Assembly: GCA_964650975.1 (NCBI GenBank)
Contig: CAZYWA010000137.1
Coordinates: 1 to 16,203 of the forward strand
Direction of reading: 5' to 3'
Length of the DNA stretch: 16,203 nt
Origin: CAZYWA01 sp964650975 [NCBI: uncultured bacterium]
Lineage (GTDB): Bacteria; JADJOY01
A model generated the notes under the pieces. That model ran no database searches and was not told the DNA's origin. It was given only the letters and a program-made list of their open reading frames with translations. Below are positions 15,281 through 16,203 of this stretch, one piece after another (position 1 is the stretch's first letter; every line of letters starts with the position of its first letter). A program made the translations under genes and the position numbers.

Positions 15281-16132
15281 ATGTGCGAGCTGCTCGGCAT
15301 GGACTGCAACGTCCCGACCGACATCCTGTTCTCGTTCACCGGGCTGGCGATGCGCGGCGGCCGCACCGCGCCGCACTCCGACGGCTGGGGTCTGGCGCTC
15401 TACGAAGGCCGCTTCGCGCGCACGTTCCTCGAGCCGCTGCCCGCCTGCGACAGCGCGCTCGCCCGGTTCCTGAGCTTCAACCCGATCCGCACGCTGATCG
15501 CGATCGCGCACGTGCGCCGCAGGACGCGCGGCGCGCAGGCGATCGAGAACACCCATCCGTTCAAGCGCGTGTTCTGGGGACGGCACTGGACCTTCGCCCA
15601 CAACGGCACGCTGCCCGCGGTGAAGGAGCGGCGGCTCGCCGACTTCACGCCGCTCGGCGAGACCGACAGCGAGCATGCGTTCTGCTGGATGCTGGGCGAG
15701 CTGCGCGCCGCGTTCCCCGACGGCTATCCCGAGGACAGGCTGCCCGAGCTGTGGCGGACCATCGCCGAGCTCACCGGCGTCCTCGGCGCGGAAGGCAGCT
15801 TCAACGTGCTGCTATCCGACGGGCGCCATCTCTTCGCGCGTTGTGGCACCAAGCTCTGCCACCTGATTCGCAGCGCGCCGTTCGGCCGCGCGACGCTTCG
15901 CGACGCCGACGTGCAGGTGGATTTCAGCGCCACCGCCGGGCAGCACGACCGCGTCGCGATCGTCGCCACCGAGCCGCTCACCTGCGACGAGACCTGGACC
16001 CCCGGCCGACCTGGAACGATGTGGGTGTTCGAGGACGGCTTGCTACGAACCACGCTCGCGAGCCGCGACCCGAGCGGGCGCGACGAGTGGGCCGGGCCGC
16101 CGGACTTTCCGGACGAAGCGATCGCACGCTGA
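15281..16132 (+). CDS. yafJ: Class II glutamine amidotransferase, YafJ type (copy 2)
   Basis: A 283-residue paralogue of the gene at 13457, identical at roughly four of five positions by eye and collinear throughout. It has Cys2 in MCELLGMDCNVPTDI, RGGRTAPHSDGWG, VRRRTRGAQAIENTHPF, WTFAHNGTLP and GETDSEHAFCWML. Differences cluster around residues 70-75, 95-100 and the last 50. AGGA lies 9 bases before the ATG. It diverges from the XRE-cupin gene across a 207-base gap (15074-15280) in which no copy of the TGTCC palindrome is seen; a TCACGTGA (15168-15175) is the only clear symmetric octamer noted. Both copies appear intact, so neither is a pseudogene. Confidence 0.92.
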   Translation: MCELLGMDCNVPTDILFSFTGLAMRGGRTAPHSDGWGLALYEGRFARTFLEPLPACDSALARFLSFNPIRTLIAIAHVRRRTRGAQAIENTHPFKRVFWGRHWTFAHNGTLPAVKERRLADFTPLGETDSEHAFCWMLGELRAAFPDGYPEDRLPELWRTIAELTGVLGAEGSFNVLLSDGRHLFARCGTKLCHLIRSAPFGRATLRDADVQVDFSATAGQHDRVAIVATEPLTCDETWTPGRPGTMWVFEDGLLRTTLASRDPSGRDEWAGPPDFPDEAIAR

Positions 16133-16203
16133 CGCAAGCGGCTCGAGCGCCCGGCTCTTCTGGCGATGGGCCGCTCCGCCGGCGAGGGACCGCCGCCCTC
16201 CAC

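Noticed and set aside
13457-16132. EgtC (ergothioneine pathway) identity for the two amidotransferases
   Set aside because: The N-terminus and the PTDI-x-FSFTGL, GGRTAPH-x-DGWG and WTFAHNGTL segments follow YafJ, and no egtB or egtD gene is present.
16133-16203. Possible gene or element in the last 71 bases
   Set aside because: No credible coding frame and only a short GAGGG/CCCTC pairing are visible; the sequence is cut by the window end.
1-16203. CRISPR arrays, insertion sequences, tRNA or rRNA genes
   Set aside because: I saw no regularly spaced direct repeats, no transposase or integrase motifs and no recognisable stable-RNA sequence on either strand.

Overview
The window is uniformly G+C-rich and densely coded. 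A FadL-type outer-membrane protein and an LPS-kinase-like gene point to a Gram-negative bacterium. Nothing here (no rRNA, tRNA or marker gene) fixes the phylum. The dominant theme is sulfur: import, persulfide relay, a possible organosulfur oxygenase and a sulfur-type regulator.

Layout. Bases 1-3172 (+) carry a sulfate/thiosulfate ABC importer: the last 31 codons of the binding protein, then cysT, cysW and cysA. A long inverted repeat ending in T5 separates the binding-protein gene from cysT. An enzyme I-type PEP phosphotransferase (3240-5192, +) follows with a good ribosome site and no HPr or EII gene. After a structured 233-base gap comes a YdhS-type FAD/NAD(P) protein (5426-6913, +). Converging on it is a minus-strand pair: a SAM methyltransferase (7841-8488) and an InaA/WaaP-like kinase (6919-7821). 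A 214-base divergent promoter region leads to a FadL-family porin (8703-10025, +) with a strong terminator-like hairpin. A hairpin-rich leader then precedes a split YeeE/YedE transporter (10245-10682 and 10679-11152, +).

Facing that transporter is a four-gene minus-strand operon: three DsrE-superfamily proteins (13014-13340, 12570-12989, 12166-12552), then a TauD-like Fe(II)/2-oxoglutarate dioxygenase (11096-12172). Only the middle DsrE protein keeps a cysteine at the active site, as in the DsrEFH/TusBCD complexes. Divergent from this operon is a YafJ-type class II amidotransferase (13457-14314, +). A second, very similar YafJ copy lies at 15281-16132 (+). Between them, on the minus strand, is an XRE-cupin regulator (14495-15073) of the kind that includes E. 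coli SutR (sulfur utilization).

How the parts may work together (inference). YedE would import thiosulfate or a related sulfane-sulfur species. The DsrE trio would hold and pass persulfide sulfur. The dioxygenase might release sulfite from an organosulfur compound. The ABC system supplies sulfate. The same 18-base palindrome (consensus TGTCCGTTATAACGGACA) sits in two divergent promoter regions, methyltransferase/FadL and DsrE/YafJ, so these units may share one regulator. The XRE-cupin protein is the only dedicated DNA-binding regulator in the window and is the first candidate.
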